Below, in pieces: positions 35,846 to 45,520 of a DNA stretch of 64,000 nt. Both the position numbers and the translations under genes were made by a program. A model generated the notes under the pieces. That model did not search any database. It was given only the letters and a program-made list of their open reading frames with translations, and had not been told where the DNA came from. Every line of letters begins with the position of its first letter. Position 1 is the stretch's first letter. The stretch is from Caryophanales bacterium (lineage in GTDB: Bacteria; Bacillota; Bacilli; Bacillales; Amphibacillaceae), in the NCBI GenBank assembly GCA_026168805.1, contig JAPFDS010000071.1:35890-99889 (forward strand), given 5' to 3'.

Positions 35846-36874
35846 ATGAAAAAAACACGTATTGCCATCAATGGATTTGGAAGAATCGGTCGGATGGTAT
35901 TTCGTCAAGCGATTTTAGAAGACCAAGTGGAGGTAGTTGCAATTAACGCTAGCTATCCTTCAGAAACGTTAGCTCATTTAATTAAATATGACAGTGTGCA
36001 TGGAACGTTTGACAAAGAAGTACTTCCTTTAGAAGATGCTTTAGAAGTAGACGGTAAAAAAGTCAACATTGTAAGTTCAAGAAACCCTGAAGAATTACCG
36101 TGGAAGGATCTTCAAATCGACGTTGTCATTGAAGCAACTGGCGCATTTAATTCTAAAGATAAAGCAAGTCTACACCTGAATGCAGGAGCGAAAAAGGTCA
36201 TTTTAACTGCACCTGGTAAAAATGTGGACAAAACAATCGTTATGGGTGTAAATGAAGATATTTATAATGTAGATGAAGACACAGTTATTTCAAACGCTTC
36301 ATGTACAACAAACTGTTTAGCACCAGTTGTTAAAGTGCTGGACGATAACTTTAAAATCGTTAACGGTCTTATGACAACTGTACATGCATTTACAACAGAC
36401 CAATTAAACCTGGATAACCCACATAAAGATTTACGCCGTGCACGTGGATGTACACAATCGATTATTCCAACATCTACAGGTGCTGCGAAAGCTTTAGGTG
36501 AAGTTATGCCACACTTAAACGGTAAATTACACGGTATGGCACTGCGTGTACCGACTCCAAACGTATCACTCGTTGATTTAGTTGTGGACGTAGAAAAAGA
36601 TGTAACAGTTGATGAAGTGAATGCTGCATTTAAACAAGCTGCTGAAAATGGACTTCAAGGCATTGTTGCATACAGTGAAGAGCCACTCGTTTCAATCGAT
36701 TACACAACTTCGGATTATTCAGCAATTCTTGATAGTTTATCAACAATTGTTATGGAAGACCGTAAAGTTAAAGTACTCGCATGGTATGATAACGAATGGG
36801 GCTATTCAAAGCGTGTTCTAGACCTTACTTTATTTGTAGGTAAATCACTAACACAAGAAAAAGTAAACTCTTAA
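35846..36874 (+). CDS. gapB: Glyceraldehyde-3-phosphate dehydrogenase GapB (gluconeogenic)
   Basis: A 342-residue GAPDH. The catalytic cysteine is in SNASCTTNCLAP, the histidine in TVHAFTTDQ. After the first strand the sequence INASYPSETLAHLIKYDSVHG is of the GapB type, which uses NADP and runs in the gluconeogenic direction; the glycolytic GapA has a different adenosine-binding loop. A CcpN operator upstream agrees with this. ATG 35846 lies about six bases from GGGAGGAT. In B. subtilis speD follows gapB; here a terminator and nrdR follow. Confidence 0.93.
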   Translation: MKKTRIAINGFGRIGRMVFRQAILEDQVEVVAINASYPSETLAHLIKYDSVHGTFDKEVLPLEDALEVDGKKVNIVSSRNPEELPWKDLQIDVVIEATGAFNSKDKASLHLNAGAKKVILTAPGKNVDKTIVMGVNEDIYNVDEDTVISNASCTTNCLAPVVKVLDDNFKIVNGLMTTVHAFTTDQLNLDNPHKDLRRARGCTQSIIPTSTGAAKALGEVMPHLNGKLHGMALRVPTPNVSLVDLVVDVEKDVTVDEVNAAFKQAAENGLQGIVAYSEEPLVSIDYTTSDYSAILDSLSTIVMEDRKVKVLAWYDNEWGYSKRVLDLTLFVGKSLTQEKVNS

Positions 36875-36895
36875 TTTTCATCATTACACATATAA

Positions 36896-36957
36896 AAGGC
36901 TGCTTTACATATTTTTCAGTAGACACATGAAAAATACGCGTAAAGCAGCTCTTTTTT
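36896..36957 (+). terminator. Intrinsic terminator after gapB
   Basis: A long hairpin pairs AGGCTGCTTTAC (36897-36908) with GTAAAGCAGCTCT (36940-36952), extended by ATTTTTCA / TGAAAAAT, and is followed by T6. Confidence 0.9.
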
Positions 36958-36977
36958 AATTATATGTTCATCTTTCG

Positions 36978-37000
36978 GATCAATTACCCTTTAATTGATC
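36978..37000. promoter_or_regulatory. Perfect 9-bp palindrome before nrdR
   Basis: GATCAATTA (36978-36986) and TAATTGATC (36992-37000) flank CCCTT. It lies just upstream of TTGTTA and TGTTAAAAT, a possible nrdR promoter, and has no T tract. It could be an operator; it does not match the NrdR box. Confidence 0.35.
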
Positions 37001-37098
37001 GATGAACTATTGTTAATAAAGAAAACATGTTAAAATAATGATTATATATACTACTAGAAATGAACTACATATAGAAAAGTGAAGCTGGAGGTAATGAA

Positions 37099-37575
37099 AT
37101 GAAGTGTTCGAATTGCGAAAGTAAAAGTACAAAAGTATTAGATTCTAGACCTATTGAAGAAGGTCGTGGAATCCGTAGAAGAAGAGAATGCGAAGAATGT
37201 GGTTTTCGTTTCACAACGTTCGAACGTGTAGAAGAATTGCCATTAGTCGTCGTCAAAAAGGATGGAACCCGTCAAGAATATAGTCGTGAAAAGTTAATCA
37301 GGGGATTAATCAAAGCGTGCGAAAAACGACCAGTTCCTTTAGAAACCATCGAAAAATTAGCGATACAAGTGGAAAATGAAATAAGAAACCAAGGAGTTTC
37401 GGAAATCGATAGTAAAGAAATTGGAGAAAAAGTAATGGACCGATTATCGGATATCGATGAAGTTGCCTATGTTCGCTTTGCGTCGGTTTATCGCCAATTT
37501 AAAGATTTAAGTGTATTTTTAGATGAATTAAAAGATCTGATTCGTACAGATCAAAAAGAAGATCATACTGAATGA
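37099..37575 (+). CDS. nrdR: Transcriptional repressor NrdR
   Basis: A 158-residue regulator of ribonucleotide reductase genes. The N-terminal zinc ribbon uses C3, C6, C31 and C34, followed by [10 protein letters not shown] and an ATP-cone (about 49-139) that senses ATP and dATP. GGAGG precedes ATG 37099. It begins the nrdR-dnaB-dnaI run, as in other bacilli, linking dNTP control with replication initiation. No NrdR box was found in this window. Confidence 0.95.
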   Translation: MKCSNCESKSTKVLDSRPIEEGRGIRRRRECEECGFRFTTFERVEELPLVVVKKDGTRQEYSREKLIRGLIKACEKRPVPLETIEKLAIQVENEIRNQGVSEIDSKEIGEKVMDRLSDIDEVAYVRFASVYRQFKDLSVFLDELKDLIRTDQKEDHTE

Positions 37576-37592
37576 TAAGGGGAGGGAAATCG

Positions 37593-38999
37593 ATGATGCA
37601 GTATATAGGAAAAATATTGCCAATTGACGGATATAAAGTCATCGTGCATGGGCAATTACCTATTGATTATACGGTTTCTTTAACACATTTGTATCAGCCT
37701 CTCATTGGTATGGACGGAATCATGCTTTATCAAACACTCTTAAATGAAGGATATGTACAACATACTGGAGAACTTCAAACCCATCATACGTTGATGAATT
37801 ACTTACAACAGCCATTAGACGTTATTTATGAAGCACGTTTAAAGTTAGAAGGTATTGGATTGCTTCAAACACATAAAGATGTGATGGATCAACGGACATA
37901 CTATACATATGAAGTGCAAAGTCCATTTTCGCCACAGTACTTTTTACAAGATGCGATGTTATCTGAGTTATTGTACCATCATATTGGAAAATCAAAATTT
38001 AACTTCTTGAAAAAAACATTACACAAAGAAAACGAACGTACTGGAGAAAATATTACTGCTTCTTTTAAAGATGTGTTTGAAACATTCCAGCCAACCTTTG
38101 AAGTAAGTGATACATTAGAAACAAAAAGCTCGTTTGTTCCAGTCCAGCAAACATATCCAGCCATCGATGAACGATCCATTCGCCAAGCACTTGCGCGAAA
38201 AATGATTCGACCAGAACATATACTTACGGAGGAAAACAAACAACTCATTGCGCAAATGATGGATATCTATCAATTAGAAATGGTAGAAGTTGGACGCTGC
38301 TTAACATGGTCAGTAACAGAAGACCACCATTTAGATGAAGATGAATTTAAAGAAACATGTGAAGAGTTATTTAAAACAAAAAATCGCACAGCAAAAATCA
38401 AATTAACACCCAAACAACAAACGAACCAGCGTGAGCAACAGGTGACGAAAGAAGACACGTCCAAGCAATATAAAAAACAAGAAAGTACACCTCAACCAAC
38501 GCGGCGGGAAATTATTTTACGAGAATTTGAAACGATGTCTCCAGCTCAATTACTTGCTGATTATTCCCCGAATGGCAATGTGTCAAAGAGAGATTTAGAT
38601 CTTGTGCAAGAGGTCATGCGCAACCAAGGGTTAGCCACACCGGTTATGAATGTACTGATTCATTATGTATTTATGCAACAAAATAAACAATTGTCAAAAA
38701 ACTATTTAGAAACCATTGCTAGTCATTGGGCACGTGTTGGATTCACAACTGCCGAAGAAGCAATGAATTTTGCTCAATCGGTAAATGACCGGTATAAAAA
38801 AGCAAAACAACAAGTGCATGCTAAAAAGAAACAAAACCAAAAAGAAATTATTCCTGATTGGTACGATGAACATATGAAACAAATTGAAGAAGTAGAACGA
38901 ACGAAAGAAGCAAAGAGAAAAGAACAAACTGAAGGATTGAACGAAGAGGATATAGAAAGAGAATTAGATGAACTCATTCGGAGTGTGTCAAAAAAGTAA
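37593..38999 (+). CDS. dnaB: Replication initiation and membrane attachment protein DnaB
   Basis: A 468-residue Firmicutes DnaB (not the helicase). Two DnaB/DnaD-type domains are expected; the second is visible at about 320-400 with the YSPNGNVSKRDLDLVQEVM stretch, and the C-terminus is a charged helix rich in K and E. With DnaD and DnaI it loads the DnaC helicase at oriC and at restart sites. ATG 37593 lies eight bases after GGGGAGGG; an in-frame ATG seven codons earlier overlaps the nrdR end and lacks a good site. Confidence 0.93.
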   Translation: MMQYIGKILPIDGYKVIVHGQLPIDYTVSLTHLYQPLIGMDGIMLYQTLLNEGYVQHTGELQTHHTLMNYLQQPLDVIYEARLKLEGIGLLQTHKDVMDQRTYYTYEVQSPFSPQYFLQDAMLSELLYHHIGKSKFNFLKKTLHKENERTGENITASFKDVFETFQPTFEVSDTLETKSSFVPVQQTYPAIDERSIRQALARKMIRPEHILTEENKQLIAQMMDIYQLEMVEVGRCLTWSVTEDHHLDEDEFKETCEELFKTKNRTAKIKLTPKQQTNQREQQVTKEDTSKQYKKQESTPQPTRREIILREFETMSPAQLLADYSPNGNVSKRDLDLVQEVMRNQGLATPVMNVLIHYVFMQQNKQLSKNYLETIASHWARVGFTTAEEAMNFAQSVNDRYKKAKQQVHAKKKQNQKEIIPDWYDEHMKQIEEVERTKEAKRKEQTEGLNEEDIERELDELIRSVSKK

Positions 39000-39015
39000 A
39001 AGGAGGAGAATGTAA

Positions 39016-39948
39016 GTGGAATCAATTAACACGTCCCTCAAAAATTGGATGAAAGAAAATAAAGATTTTCAAAAAAAGCATGAGGACTTAACGGAACAAG
39101 TTTTGAATCATCCAAGTGTGGTTGCATTGAAAGAGAACTATCCACACGTGACAAATGCACAGCTTAAAAAACAATTAATTACGTTGTATGAATACCAGCA
39201 ACAATCCATTTTATGTGAAGATTGTCCGTCATATGATCAGTGTAAGAACGTATTAAAAGGATATTCGCCTATCCTTGAGATGCATAATGAGCGTATTCAT
39301 ATTGCTTATGAAGAATGTCCGCAAAAAAGAGAATATGATCATCATAGGAAACAACATGAACTGATCCAACGTTTACATATGCCAAGGGATGTGATGAACG
39401 CAACATTTGATTCGTTAGAAAAAGATGTCGGAAGAAGAGAAGCCATTCAATCAACTGTTCATTTCATTCAAGCTCTCAAAGAAGGTCTTCCGACGAAAGG
39501 TATCTTTTTTTCAGGGAAATTTGGCGTAGGAAAAACATACTTTCTAGGCGTATTAGCCAATGAATTACAAGAGTACAATTATTCTTCGATGTTAATTTAC
39601 ATGCCTGAATTTGTGCGCAGTATAAGAGATGCAATCAAAGATAATAGCGTGAATGAAAAAGTGAATGCATTTAAAGATATTGATGTCTTAATGTTTGATG
39701 ATATTGGTGCCGAAACGATGTCTGCTTGGTTCCGAGATGAAATATTAGGGTCCATCCTTCAACATCGTATGGTTGAGGGCTTACCTGTCTTCTTTACATC
39801 GAATTACACGATGAGACAACTTGAGGAACAATTATCCACTTCGACTCGTGGAGATGTGGAACAAATTAAAGCCCAACGAATTATGGAACGAATTCGTCAA
39901 ACAAGCACAGAGGTCATCATCACAGGAGAGAATAGACGCCATCGGTAA
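39016..39948 (+). CDS. dnaI: Primosomal protein / helicase loader DnaI
   Basis: A 310-residue AAA+ protein that loads the DnaC helicase ring onto DNA. The N-terminal helicase-binding domain has a zinc-site cysteine set (CEDCPSYDQC and EECP). The ATPase domain has Walker A GKFGVGKT (168-175) and Walker B DVLMFDD (about 223-229), with a sensor arginine region near RIMERIR. The start is GTG 39016, seven bases after AGGAGGAG; a nearby ATG runs directly into a stop. It follows dnaB by 16 bases, as a replication operon. Confidence 0.95.
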   Translation: MESINTSLKNWMKENKDFQKKHEDLTEQVLNHPSVVALKENYPHVTNAQLKKQLITLYEYQQQSILCEDCPSYDQCKNVLKGYSPILEMHNERIHIAYEECPQKREYDHHRKQHELIQRLHMPRDVMNATFDSLEKDVGRREAIQSTVHFIQALKEGLPTKGIFFSGKFGVGKTYFLGVLANELQEYNYSSMLIYMPEFVRSIRDAIKDNSVNEKVNAFKDIDVLMFDDIGAETMSAWFRDEILGSILQHRMVEGLPVFFTSNYTMRQLEEQLSTSTRGDVEQIKAQRIMERIRQTSTEVIITGENRRHR

Positions 39949-40051
39949 TCGATAAAAAACTATAAAACGAAAAGAGTTTATCTAGATGTATCATTTTTTA
40001 TAAAACTCGCCCATATAATATATCAGTTTGTGTTGATGAGGGTGATGTGTA

Positions 40052-40945
40052 TTGGTCGAGTTTTATTTTACGTCAGATAAAGAAGTACGTCGGTTTTGTG
40101 AAAATGTGTTCAGAGAATTAAAAGATGCTGAATTTATTTGGAGGCAGGATCAGGAGTTTGGCAATTGTGTCACGTTTCACTGGAATGAAGAAGCAGTAAG
40201 TGAACAAGAGTTTCATGTACTTACATCAGCTCTTGTAGATGTGTTTATGACCTTTAGACTTAGCGATTATGTTCGATATCTATTACGTACAGTGTACTAT
40301 TTTGACAATGAACCAGAAGTGAATCGGATTATTGATTTGTCTCATTGGATTTTATTAAGTGGGGATGAAGAAAGCAAATTGCTGCGTAAGGCATACCACA
40401 TACCTGATGCGATGTATCATCTTTTATTATCCATCATTCAAACAGAAAAAAAGATTCATTTTGATTCCATTGTCCAGTTTAGGTTTTCGCAGATAAAGGA
40501 TTTATATATCGAACATATCGGACTTGCTATTGATGAGTACAAGAGAGAGGAAGAGCACCAAACATATGTGCATATGTTACGAGAACATGTAACAACACTT
40601 GAAGAAAAAGCGGATGAGATTCATGTCATACAAGGCTCACCATTTGAATTTTTTAATAGTAGTGGAAAAAGGTTTTCACGATTTGAATTACGAGCACTGA
40701 TGCATGAGTCACCTCTTTATTTAATTGGTTTAGATGCTGAAGAATTTAATTTAGCACCTATTATTGCACTTTCTCCAAAACACATTTATATTTATGGGGA
40801 CGATACGCCAGATCCAAAAACAATTACAGTTATGAATATCTTCCAAGAACGTGTAACTTTCAAACCATTATCTGCATGTCCATTTGTGTTTAAAAAAATG
40901 AGAAATGCAAACCACACGAGTGATAAGGGAGATCCTTCATCTTGA
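40052..40945 (+). CDS. ytxC: Putative sporulation protein YtxC
   Basis: A 297-residue protein of the YtxC family, found in spore formers and of unknown biochemistry. No membrane segment or catalytic motif is obvious; it is rich in aromatic and charged residues. The start is TTG 40052, with GAGGGTG about eight bases upstream; no ATG in frame fits. TATAAT at about 40015 could be its -10 box. Its stop codon lies within the -35 hexamer of the thrS promoter. Position between dnaI and thrS is the same in B. subtilis, which supports the name. Confidence 0.85.
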   Translation: MVEFYFTSDKEVRRFCENVFRELKDAEFIWRQDQEFGNCVTFHWNEEAVSEQEFHVLTSALVDVFMTFRLSDYVRYLLRTVYYFDNEPEVNRIIDLSHWILLSGDEESKLLRKAYHIPDAMYHLLLSIIQTEKKIHFDSIVQFRFSQIKDLYIEHIGLAIDEYKREEEHQTYVHMLREHVTTLEEKADEIHVIQGSPFEFFNSSGKRFSRFELRALMHESPLYLIGLDAEEFNLAPIIALSPKHIYIYGDDTPDPKTITVMNIFQERVTFKPLSACPFVFKKMRNANHTSDKGDPSS

Positions 40946-40970
40946 CTAGCATAATTATGTGTGCTATTCT
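40942..40970 (+). promoter_or_regulatory. Sigma-A promoter of thrS
   Basis: TTGACT (40942-40947), 17 bases and TATTCT (40965-40970). The -35 box includes the ytxC stop codon (40943-40945). The start point expected near 40977 fits the T-box leader. Confidence 0.7.
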
Positions 40971-40976
40971 ATTGCT

Positions 40977-41252
40977 ATCATTTTCATAAATAAGTATTGA
41001 TAAGGACACGATTATTTGCATGTAGGGTAGAAAGAGAAGGAAGTCTTGGCTGAAAACTTCCGCTATTCACGCAAGTAATTACCACCTTTGAACTCTATTA
41101 TGGAACCGTTTATGTATATAATAGCGTACCATCTGCGTTAAAGATGAATGAAGCTATTCACTCGTTCGTTGATGAATAGAAACAAGGGTGGAACCACGAA
41201 GCTAATACTCGTCCCTTTGCACAACACTTGTGCAAAGAGACGGGTTTTTTTA
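40977..41252 (+). promoter_or_regulatory. T-box leader of thrS, specifier ACC (Thr)
   Basis: The T-box sequence AAGGGTGGAACCACG is at 41184-41198. Stem I can be drawn: AAGG (41002-41005) pairs with CCTT (41085-41088) and ATTATTTGC (41011-41019) with GCAAGTAAT (41071-41079), leaving an internal loop whose 3' side has ACC (41081-41083) followed by A, the expected threonine specifier. An apical part holds AGAGA. The terminator (41207-41250) competes with an antiterminator using the T-box. Uncharged tRNA-Thr would allow thrS transcription. Confidence 0.93.
41207..41250 (+). terminator. T-box-controlled terminator before thrS
   Basis: CGTCCCTTTGCAC and GTGCAAAGAGACG form the stem, ending in a run of T. 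The 5' arm overlaps sequence needed for the antiterminator. Confidence 0.9.
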
Positions 41253-41279
41253 TTTTTTATCACAAAGGAGTAGAGAAAA

Positions 41280-43214
41280 ATGGCACAACTTATGTTTGAG
41301 TTTCCAGATGGTTCTGAAAAGGAGTTTCCTCAAGGAACAACAGGAGAAGATATAGCAGGATCTATTTCTCCTGGATTACGCAGGCAAGCACTGGCAGTGA
41401 AAGTAGATGGTGAACTACTGGATCTCACACGTCCACTGGAGGCAGGTGGAAAGATTGAAATCGTTACATATCGTGATGAAGAGGGAATTGAAGTCATGCG
41501 TCACTCTACAGCACACGTCCTTGCTCAAGCTGTCAAACGAATCTATAAAGATGTTCAGTTTGGTGTAGGCCCAACGATTGATGAAGGATTTTATTATGAT
41601 ATGGATCTAGAGGCTTCGATTACAACAGAAGATTTACCAGCGATTGAACGAGAAATGAAACAGATTATTGATGAAAATTTACCTATTACACGTGAGGAAG
41701 TATCACGGGATGAAGCGAAACAACTTTTTGAAGAAATAGGCGATCAATTAAAAATTGAATTAATTGATGATATTCCAGCAGACGAACAAGTAACGATTTA
41801 CCGTCAAGGAGAGTTCTTTGATTTATGCCGCGGTGTACATGTTCCTTCAACGAGCAAAATTAAAGCATTTAAGCTATTAAGTGTATCCGGCGCATATTGG
41901 CGTGGAGATAGCAACAACAAACAACTTCAGCGTATATATGGAACAGCTTTCGAAAAGCCAAAAGAATTAGAAAAGCATTTGAAAATTTTAGAAGAACGTA
42001 AAGAACGTGATCATCGTAAATTAGGTCGTGAATTAGGCATCTTTACAATTTCTCAAAAAGTAGGACAGGGACTACCAATGTGGCTGCCGAAAGGTGCGAC
42101 TGTTCGTCGTCTCATTGAACGATATATCGTCGATTTAGAAGAAAGACTTGGGTATGACCACGTCTATACACCAGTTCTAGGAAGTAAAGAATTATATGAA
42201 ACAAGTGGTCATTTAGATCATTACAATGACGATATGTTTCCGTTTATGGAAATGGACAATGAAGATTTAATTCTTCGTCCAATGAACTGCCCGCATCATA
42301 TGATGATCTATAAAGAAAATTTATATAGTTACCGTAATTTACCTGTACGCATTGCAGAACTTGGTTTAATGCATCGATATGAAATGTCTGGTGCACTTGC
42401 TGGGTTACAGAGGGTACGTGGAATGACATTGAATGATGCACATATCTTCGCACGTCCTGATCAATTAAAAGAAGAATTTATTCGTGTCGTTGAACTCATT
42501 CAACATGTGTACAATGATTTTGGAATAGAAGATTATTATTTCCGATTATCTTATCGTGATCCTGAAGATAAAGAGAAGTATATTGATAACGATGAGATGT
42601 GGAACCAGGCGGAAGCCATGTTAAAAGAAACAATGGATGAGATGGATTTGGAGTATGTGGAGGCAACTGGTGAAGCGGCGTTTTATGGCCCGAAACTAGA
42701 CGTTCAAGTGAAAACAGCACTCGGTCATGATGAGACGTTATCTACCGTTCAACTTGATTATCAGTTACCAGAGAAATTTGATCTCACGTATATTGGTGAA
42801 GATGGGAAAGAGCATCGCCCAGTCGTAATCCACCGTGGTGTTGTTTCTACGATGGAACGTTTCGTTGCTTTCTTACTTGAAGAGTATAAAGGTGCATTTC
42901 CAACATGGCTTGCTCCTGTACAAGTAAAAGTGATTCCAGTATCCTTAGAAGCTCATCTGGAAGAAGCGAAAAAATTAGTCGATCAGCTCACGTTTGCAGG
43001 ATTACGTGTCGAGCTTGATGATCGAGAAGAAAAACTAGGCTATAAGATTCGCCAAGCACAAACAGAAAAAATTCCATATTCGATTGTGTTAGGTGATAAA
43101 GAAATTGAGCAAGGAAATGTAAACATACGTAAATACGGAGAAAAAGATACAGAAACATTATCTTTTGATGCGTTTATTACACATATTCAAAAAGAAGTAG
43201 ACAACAAACAATAA
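41280..43214 (+). CDS. thrS: Threonyl-tRNA synthetase
   Basis: A 644-residue class II synthetase. An N-terminal TGS domain (about 1-62) and editing domain (about 65-240, with [12 protein letters not shown] and the SRDEAK stretch) precede the catalytic core with zinc-ligand motif [10 protein letters not shown], motif 2 [17 protein letters not shown] and motif 3 near [15 protein letters not shown]; the anticodon-binding domain ends the protein. AAAGGAG lies eight bases before ATG 41280. The gene is monocistronic between its T-box leader and a strong terminator. Confidence 0.97.
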   Translation: MAQLMFEFPDGSEKEFPQGTTGEDIAGSISPGLRRQALAVKVDGELLDLTRPLEAGGKIEIVTYRDEEGIEVMRHSTAHVLAQAVKRIYKDVQFGVGPTIDEGFYYDMDLEASITTEDLPAIEREMKQIIDENLPITREEVSRDEAKQLFEEIGDQLKIELIDDIPADEQVTIYRQGEFFDLCRGVHVPSTSKIKAFKLLSVSGAYWRGDSNNKQLQRIYGTAFEKPKELEKHLKILEERKERDHRKLGRELGIFTISQKVGQGLPMWLPKGATVRRLIERYIVDLEERLGYDHVYTPVLGSKELYETSGHLDHYNDDMFPFMEMDNEDLILRPMNCPHHMMIYKENLYSYRNLPVRIAELGLMHRYEMSGALAGLQRVRGMTLNDAHIFARPDQLKEEFIRVVELIQHVYNDFGIEDYYFRLSYRDPEDKEKYIDNDEMWNQAEAMLKETMDEMDLEYVEATGEAAFYGPKLDVQVKTALGHDETLSTVQLDYQLPEKFDLTYIGEDGKEHRPVVIHRGVVSTMERFVAFLLEEYKGAFPTWLAPVQVKVIPVSLEAHLEEAKKLVDQLTFAGLRVELDDREEKLGYKIRQAQTEKIPYSIVLGDKEIEQGNVNIRKYGEKDTETLSFDAFITHIQKEVDNKQ

Positions 43215-43223
43215 ATCCATATG

Positions 43224-43266
43224 AACAGCACTTTCTCATGAGAAAGTGCTGTTTACTGTTTTTTTC
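43224..43266 (+). terminator. Intrinsic terminator after thrS
   Basis: AACAGCACTTTCTC (43224-43237) is a perfect complement of GAGAAAGTGCTGTT (43240-43253); a T-rich tract with T7 follows at about 43259. Confidence 0.85.
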
Positions 43267-43315
43267 ACAAAAACAGTTTTATATGGTATACTAAGTATTG
43301 AATGTGAATGACTTA

Positions 43316-43344
43316 TTGACAGTTTTTTATATTCGTGGTATATT
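43316..43344 (+). promoter_or_regulatory. Sigma-A promoter of infC-rpmI-rplT
   Basis: TTGACA (43316-43321), 17 bases and TATATT (43339-43344), close to consensus, about 300 bases before infC. Confidence 0.82.
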
Positions 43345-43350
43345 AGCATA

Positions 43351-43640
43351 GTTGATAAATATTATACGTGATCTGAGACAAGTAGGAGCACCCGCTTCTC
43401 ACCTGTTCAACACAAACACTGTCGTTGACTGGTTCCAGACTCTTAACCTCTATATAAAAATAGATGCCAGAGAGATGTGTGGGTGCGATGTTATGTACCG
43501 ACACTATTTTTGTGTTATATGTAAATAGAATGACTTCACTTATGAAAAAGTACTTGTCAACGTGTAAGCTTATCATACTAGGACTTGTGATTAACGTAAG
43601 AAGTCATGTAACAATGCTTTTCTATTATTTATCGGAGGTG
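43351..43640 (+). promoter_or_regulatory. L20-type autoregulatory leader of the infC operon
   Basis: About 290 untranslated bases separate the promoter from infC. Several hairpins can form (GACACTATTTTTGTGT at about 43500; ATGACTTC 43530-43537 with GAAGTCAT 43600-43607). Length, position and the segment around AGTAGGAGCACCCGCTTCTCACC resemble the Firmicutes L20 leader, where free ribosomal protein L20 causes early termination. The fold was judged by eye only. Confidence 0.65.
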
Positions 43641-43647
43641 TCTACCT

Positions 43648-44163
43648 ATTAGCAAAGATAACATGGTTAACGAAAAAATTCGTGCAAGAGAAGTACGTCT
43701 GATTGATTCAAATGGGGACCAACTTGGAGTGAAGTCACGCCAAGAAGCACTTGAGATTGCTGGGAAACGCGAGCTTGACTTAGTATTAGTCGCTCCGGGA
43801 GCAAAACCTCCAGTGTGCCGCATTATGGACTACGGGAAGTTTCGCTTCGAACAGCAAAAGAAAGACCAAGCTGCTCGTAGAAAACAAAAAACAGTGACGT
43901 TGAAAGAAGTTCGCTTTACTCCAGGAATTGGAGACCATGATTTTAATACGAAGTTACGTCAATCTCGTCGTTTTATTGAAAAAGGCGATAAAGTAAAAGC
44001 AGCGGTCCGTTTTAGAGGACGTGCGATTACGCATAAAGATTTAGGTCGTGACGTATTAGAACGTTTGGCTGAAGAGTTGAAAGATATTGCAGTGATGGAA
44101 TCCCGTCCAAAAATGGAAGGGCGCAATATGTTTATGATTCTCGGACCAGACACAGAGAAATAA
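43648..44163 (+). CDS. infC: Translation initiation factor IF-3, ATT start codon
   Basis: A 171-residue IF-3, which binds the 30S subunit, prevents premature 50S joining and checks start codons. The start is ATT at 43648, giving [27 protein letters not shown] lies seven bases upstream, whereas the first ATG (43663) is 22 bases away. B. subtilis infC also begins with ATT. IF-3 discriminates against such codons, so the gene can limit its own expression. The N-domain has [15 protein letters not shown], the C-domain [11 protein letters not shown]. It heads the infC-rpmI-rplT operon. Confidence 0.93.
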   Translation: MSKDNMVNEKIRAREVRLIDSNGDQLGVKSRQEALEIAGKRELDLVLVAPGAKPPVCRIMDYGKFRFEQQKKDQAARRKQKTVTLKEVRFTPGIGDHDFNTKLRQSRRFIEKGDKVKAAVRFRGRAITHKDLGRDVLERLAEELKDIAVMESRPKMEGRNMFMILGPDTEK

Positions 44164-44194
44164 ATGTTTTATTGTAATTTAAGGAGGTAAAGAC

Positions 44195-44386
44195 ATGTCA
44201 AAAATGAAAACACACAAAGGTTCACAAAAGCGTTTCAAAAGAACAGGTAGTGGGAAATTGAAACGTTCACACGCATATACGAGTCACTTATTCGCAAATA
44301 AGTCTCAAAAGCAAAAACGTAAACTACGTAAAAGTGCATTAGTCTCTTCTGGAGATTACAAGCGCATCAAAAATATGCTTCCATAA
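44195..44386 (+). CDS. rpmI: Ribosomal protein L35
   Basis: A 63-residue, very basic L35 of the large ribosomal subunit. The conserved blocks [19 protein letters not shown] and [17 protein letters not shown] are intact; the C-terminus is slightly shorter than that of B. subtilis. AAGGAGGT precedes ATG 44195. It lies 31 bases after infC and 46 before rplT. Confidence 0.97.
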   Translation: MSKMKTHKGSQKRFKRTGSGKLKRSHAYTSHLFANKSQKQKRKLRKSALVSSGDYKRIKNMLP

Positions 44387-44432
44387 TGAAGCAAACAAAA
44401 TGAAGGTATACAAAGACTAGGAGGGATTAACA

Positions 44433-44789
44433 ATGGCTCGTGTAAAAGGTGGTACAGTAACACGTAAACGTCGTAAACGCGTTCTAAAGCTTGCTAAAGG
44501 ATATTACGGCTCAAAACATACATTGTTTAAAACAGCAAAACAACAAGTGATGAAATCAGGTCAATACGCATATCGTGACCGCAGACAAAGAAAGCGCGAA
44601 TTCCGTAAATTATGGATTTCACGTATTAATGCTGCAGCACGTTTAAATGATATGTCATATAGCAAATTAATGCATGGACTAAAAGTTGCAGGCATTGATG
44701 TAAACCGTAAAATGCTATCAGAATTAGCGATTCACGATGAGAAAGCATTTTCTCAAATTGTTGAACAAGCTAAAACTGCACTTCAATAA
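44433..44789 (+). CDS. rplT: Ribosomal protein L20
   Basis: A 118-residue L20, needed for early 50S assembly and, in this group, likely to repress its own operon through the leader upstream of infC. The basic N-terminal extension ([20 protein letters not shown]) and the globular RNA-binding half ([21 protein letters not shown]) are complete. GGAGGG lies before ATG 44433. A terminator ends the operon. Confidence 0.97.
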   Translation: MARVKGGTVTRKRRKRVLKLAKGYYGSKHTLFKTAKQQVMKSGQYAYRDRRQRKREFRKLWISRINAAARLNDMSYSKLMHGLKVAGIDVNRKMLSELAIHDEKAFSQIVEQAKTALQ

Positions 44790-44800
44790 TAAACAAATTA

Positions 44801-44836
44801 AACTAGAAAACATATCAGATGTTTTCTAGTTTTTTT
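44801..44836 (+). terminator. Intrinsic terminator after rplT
   Basis: AACTAGAAAACAT (44801-44813) and ATGTTTTCTAGTT (44819-44831) are exact complements with a 5-base loop, followed by T7. Confidence 0.92.
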
Positions 44837-44923
44837 ATGTCATATAGGCTCGTCTATTGTCATATACATGGATAATGACTGGAATAAATATGCTTCAAGC
44901 TCTATTTGAAATGGAGGGAGAAC

Positions 44924-45520
44924 ATGGAGCTGATCGGGGAATATTTGTTAACGATTGTGGAAACAGGAGGATATTTTGCACCTCTGTTATTTATCATTTT
45001 CCATTTACTCAGACCATTATTTTTTCTTCCAGTAGTATTTATTTGTATTTCTGGTGGCATTTTATTTGGAACGATTGCAGGAACGATCTATTCAATCGTT
45101 GGGATCACATTATCAAGCGCTTTGTTTTATGGAGTCATCCAAAAAATGCCCCAAACAGTGGAGCGGTTTTCAAATCTTAAAGATAAATTACTCGGAAAAC
45201 ACACATCCTTTACTGCAACGCAAATTACCGTTTTAAGACTTGTTCCGTTTATACATTTTCATTTGCTCTCTTTATGCTTATTTGAAATGTCAAATGGATT
45301 TAAAGAATATACAAAAGTGTCTTTTATGTCGAGCATTCCACTTGCAATGTTATATACGACTGTAGGTGGGTGGCTATCGAATCTATCCCCACTTTATATC
45401 ATCATTGTATTAGGTGCTTTACTCCCATTCATATATATCATTCGGAATAAGGAAATAACGATTAAATGGAATGATTTCTTCGAAGACTCCATGAAAAAGC
45501 GACTCCGTTCTTCATCGTAA
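44924..45520 (+). CDS. TVP38/TMEM64 (VTT-domain) family membrane protein
   Basis: A 198-residue protein with about five hydrophobic segments. The N-terminal half has FHLLRPLFFLPVVFICISGGILFG, with the LRP and GG-FG pattern of the VTT/DedA-like superfamily, and a second block VLRLVPFIHFHLLSLCLF. Members are thought to move lipids between membrane leaflets; the role here is unknown. ATG 44924 is chosen because GGAGG is six bases upstream. In B. subtilis rplT is followed by ysdA and ysdB; this gene takes the ysdA position. Confidence 0.8.
   Translation: MELIGEYLLTIVETGGYFAPLLFIIFHLLRPLFFLPVVFICISGGILFGTIAGTIYSIVGITLSSALFYGVIQKMPQTVERFSNLKDKLLGKHTSFTATQITVLRLVPFIHFHLLSLCLFEMSNGFKEYTKVSFMSSIPLAMLYTTVGGWLSNLSPLYIIIVLGALLPFIYIIRNKEITIKWNDFFEDSMKKRLRSSS

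Noticed and set aside
43464..43652. 62-codon ORF before infC
   Set aside because: It lies in the structured infC leader, lacks a Shine-Dalgarno and overlaps the true infC start.
44857..45180. 107-codon ORF overlapping the VTT protein gene
   Set aside because: It is an alternative frame of the start of the membrane-protein gene, which has the ribosome-binding site and a coherent sequence.
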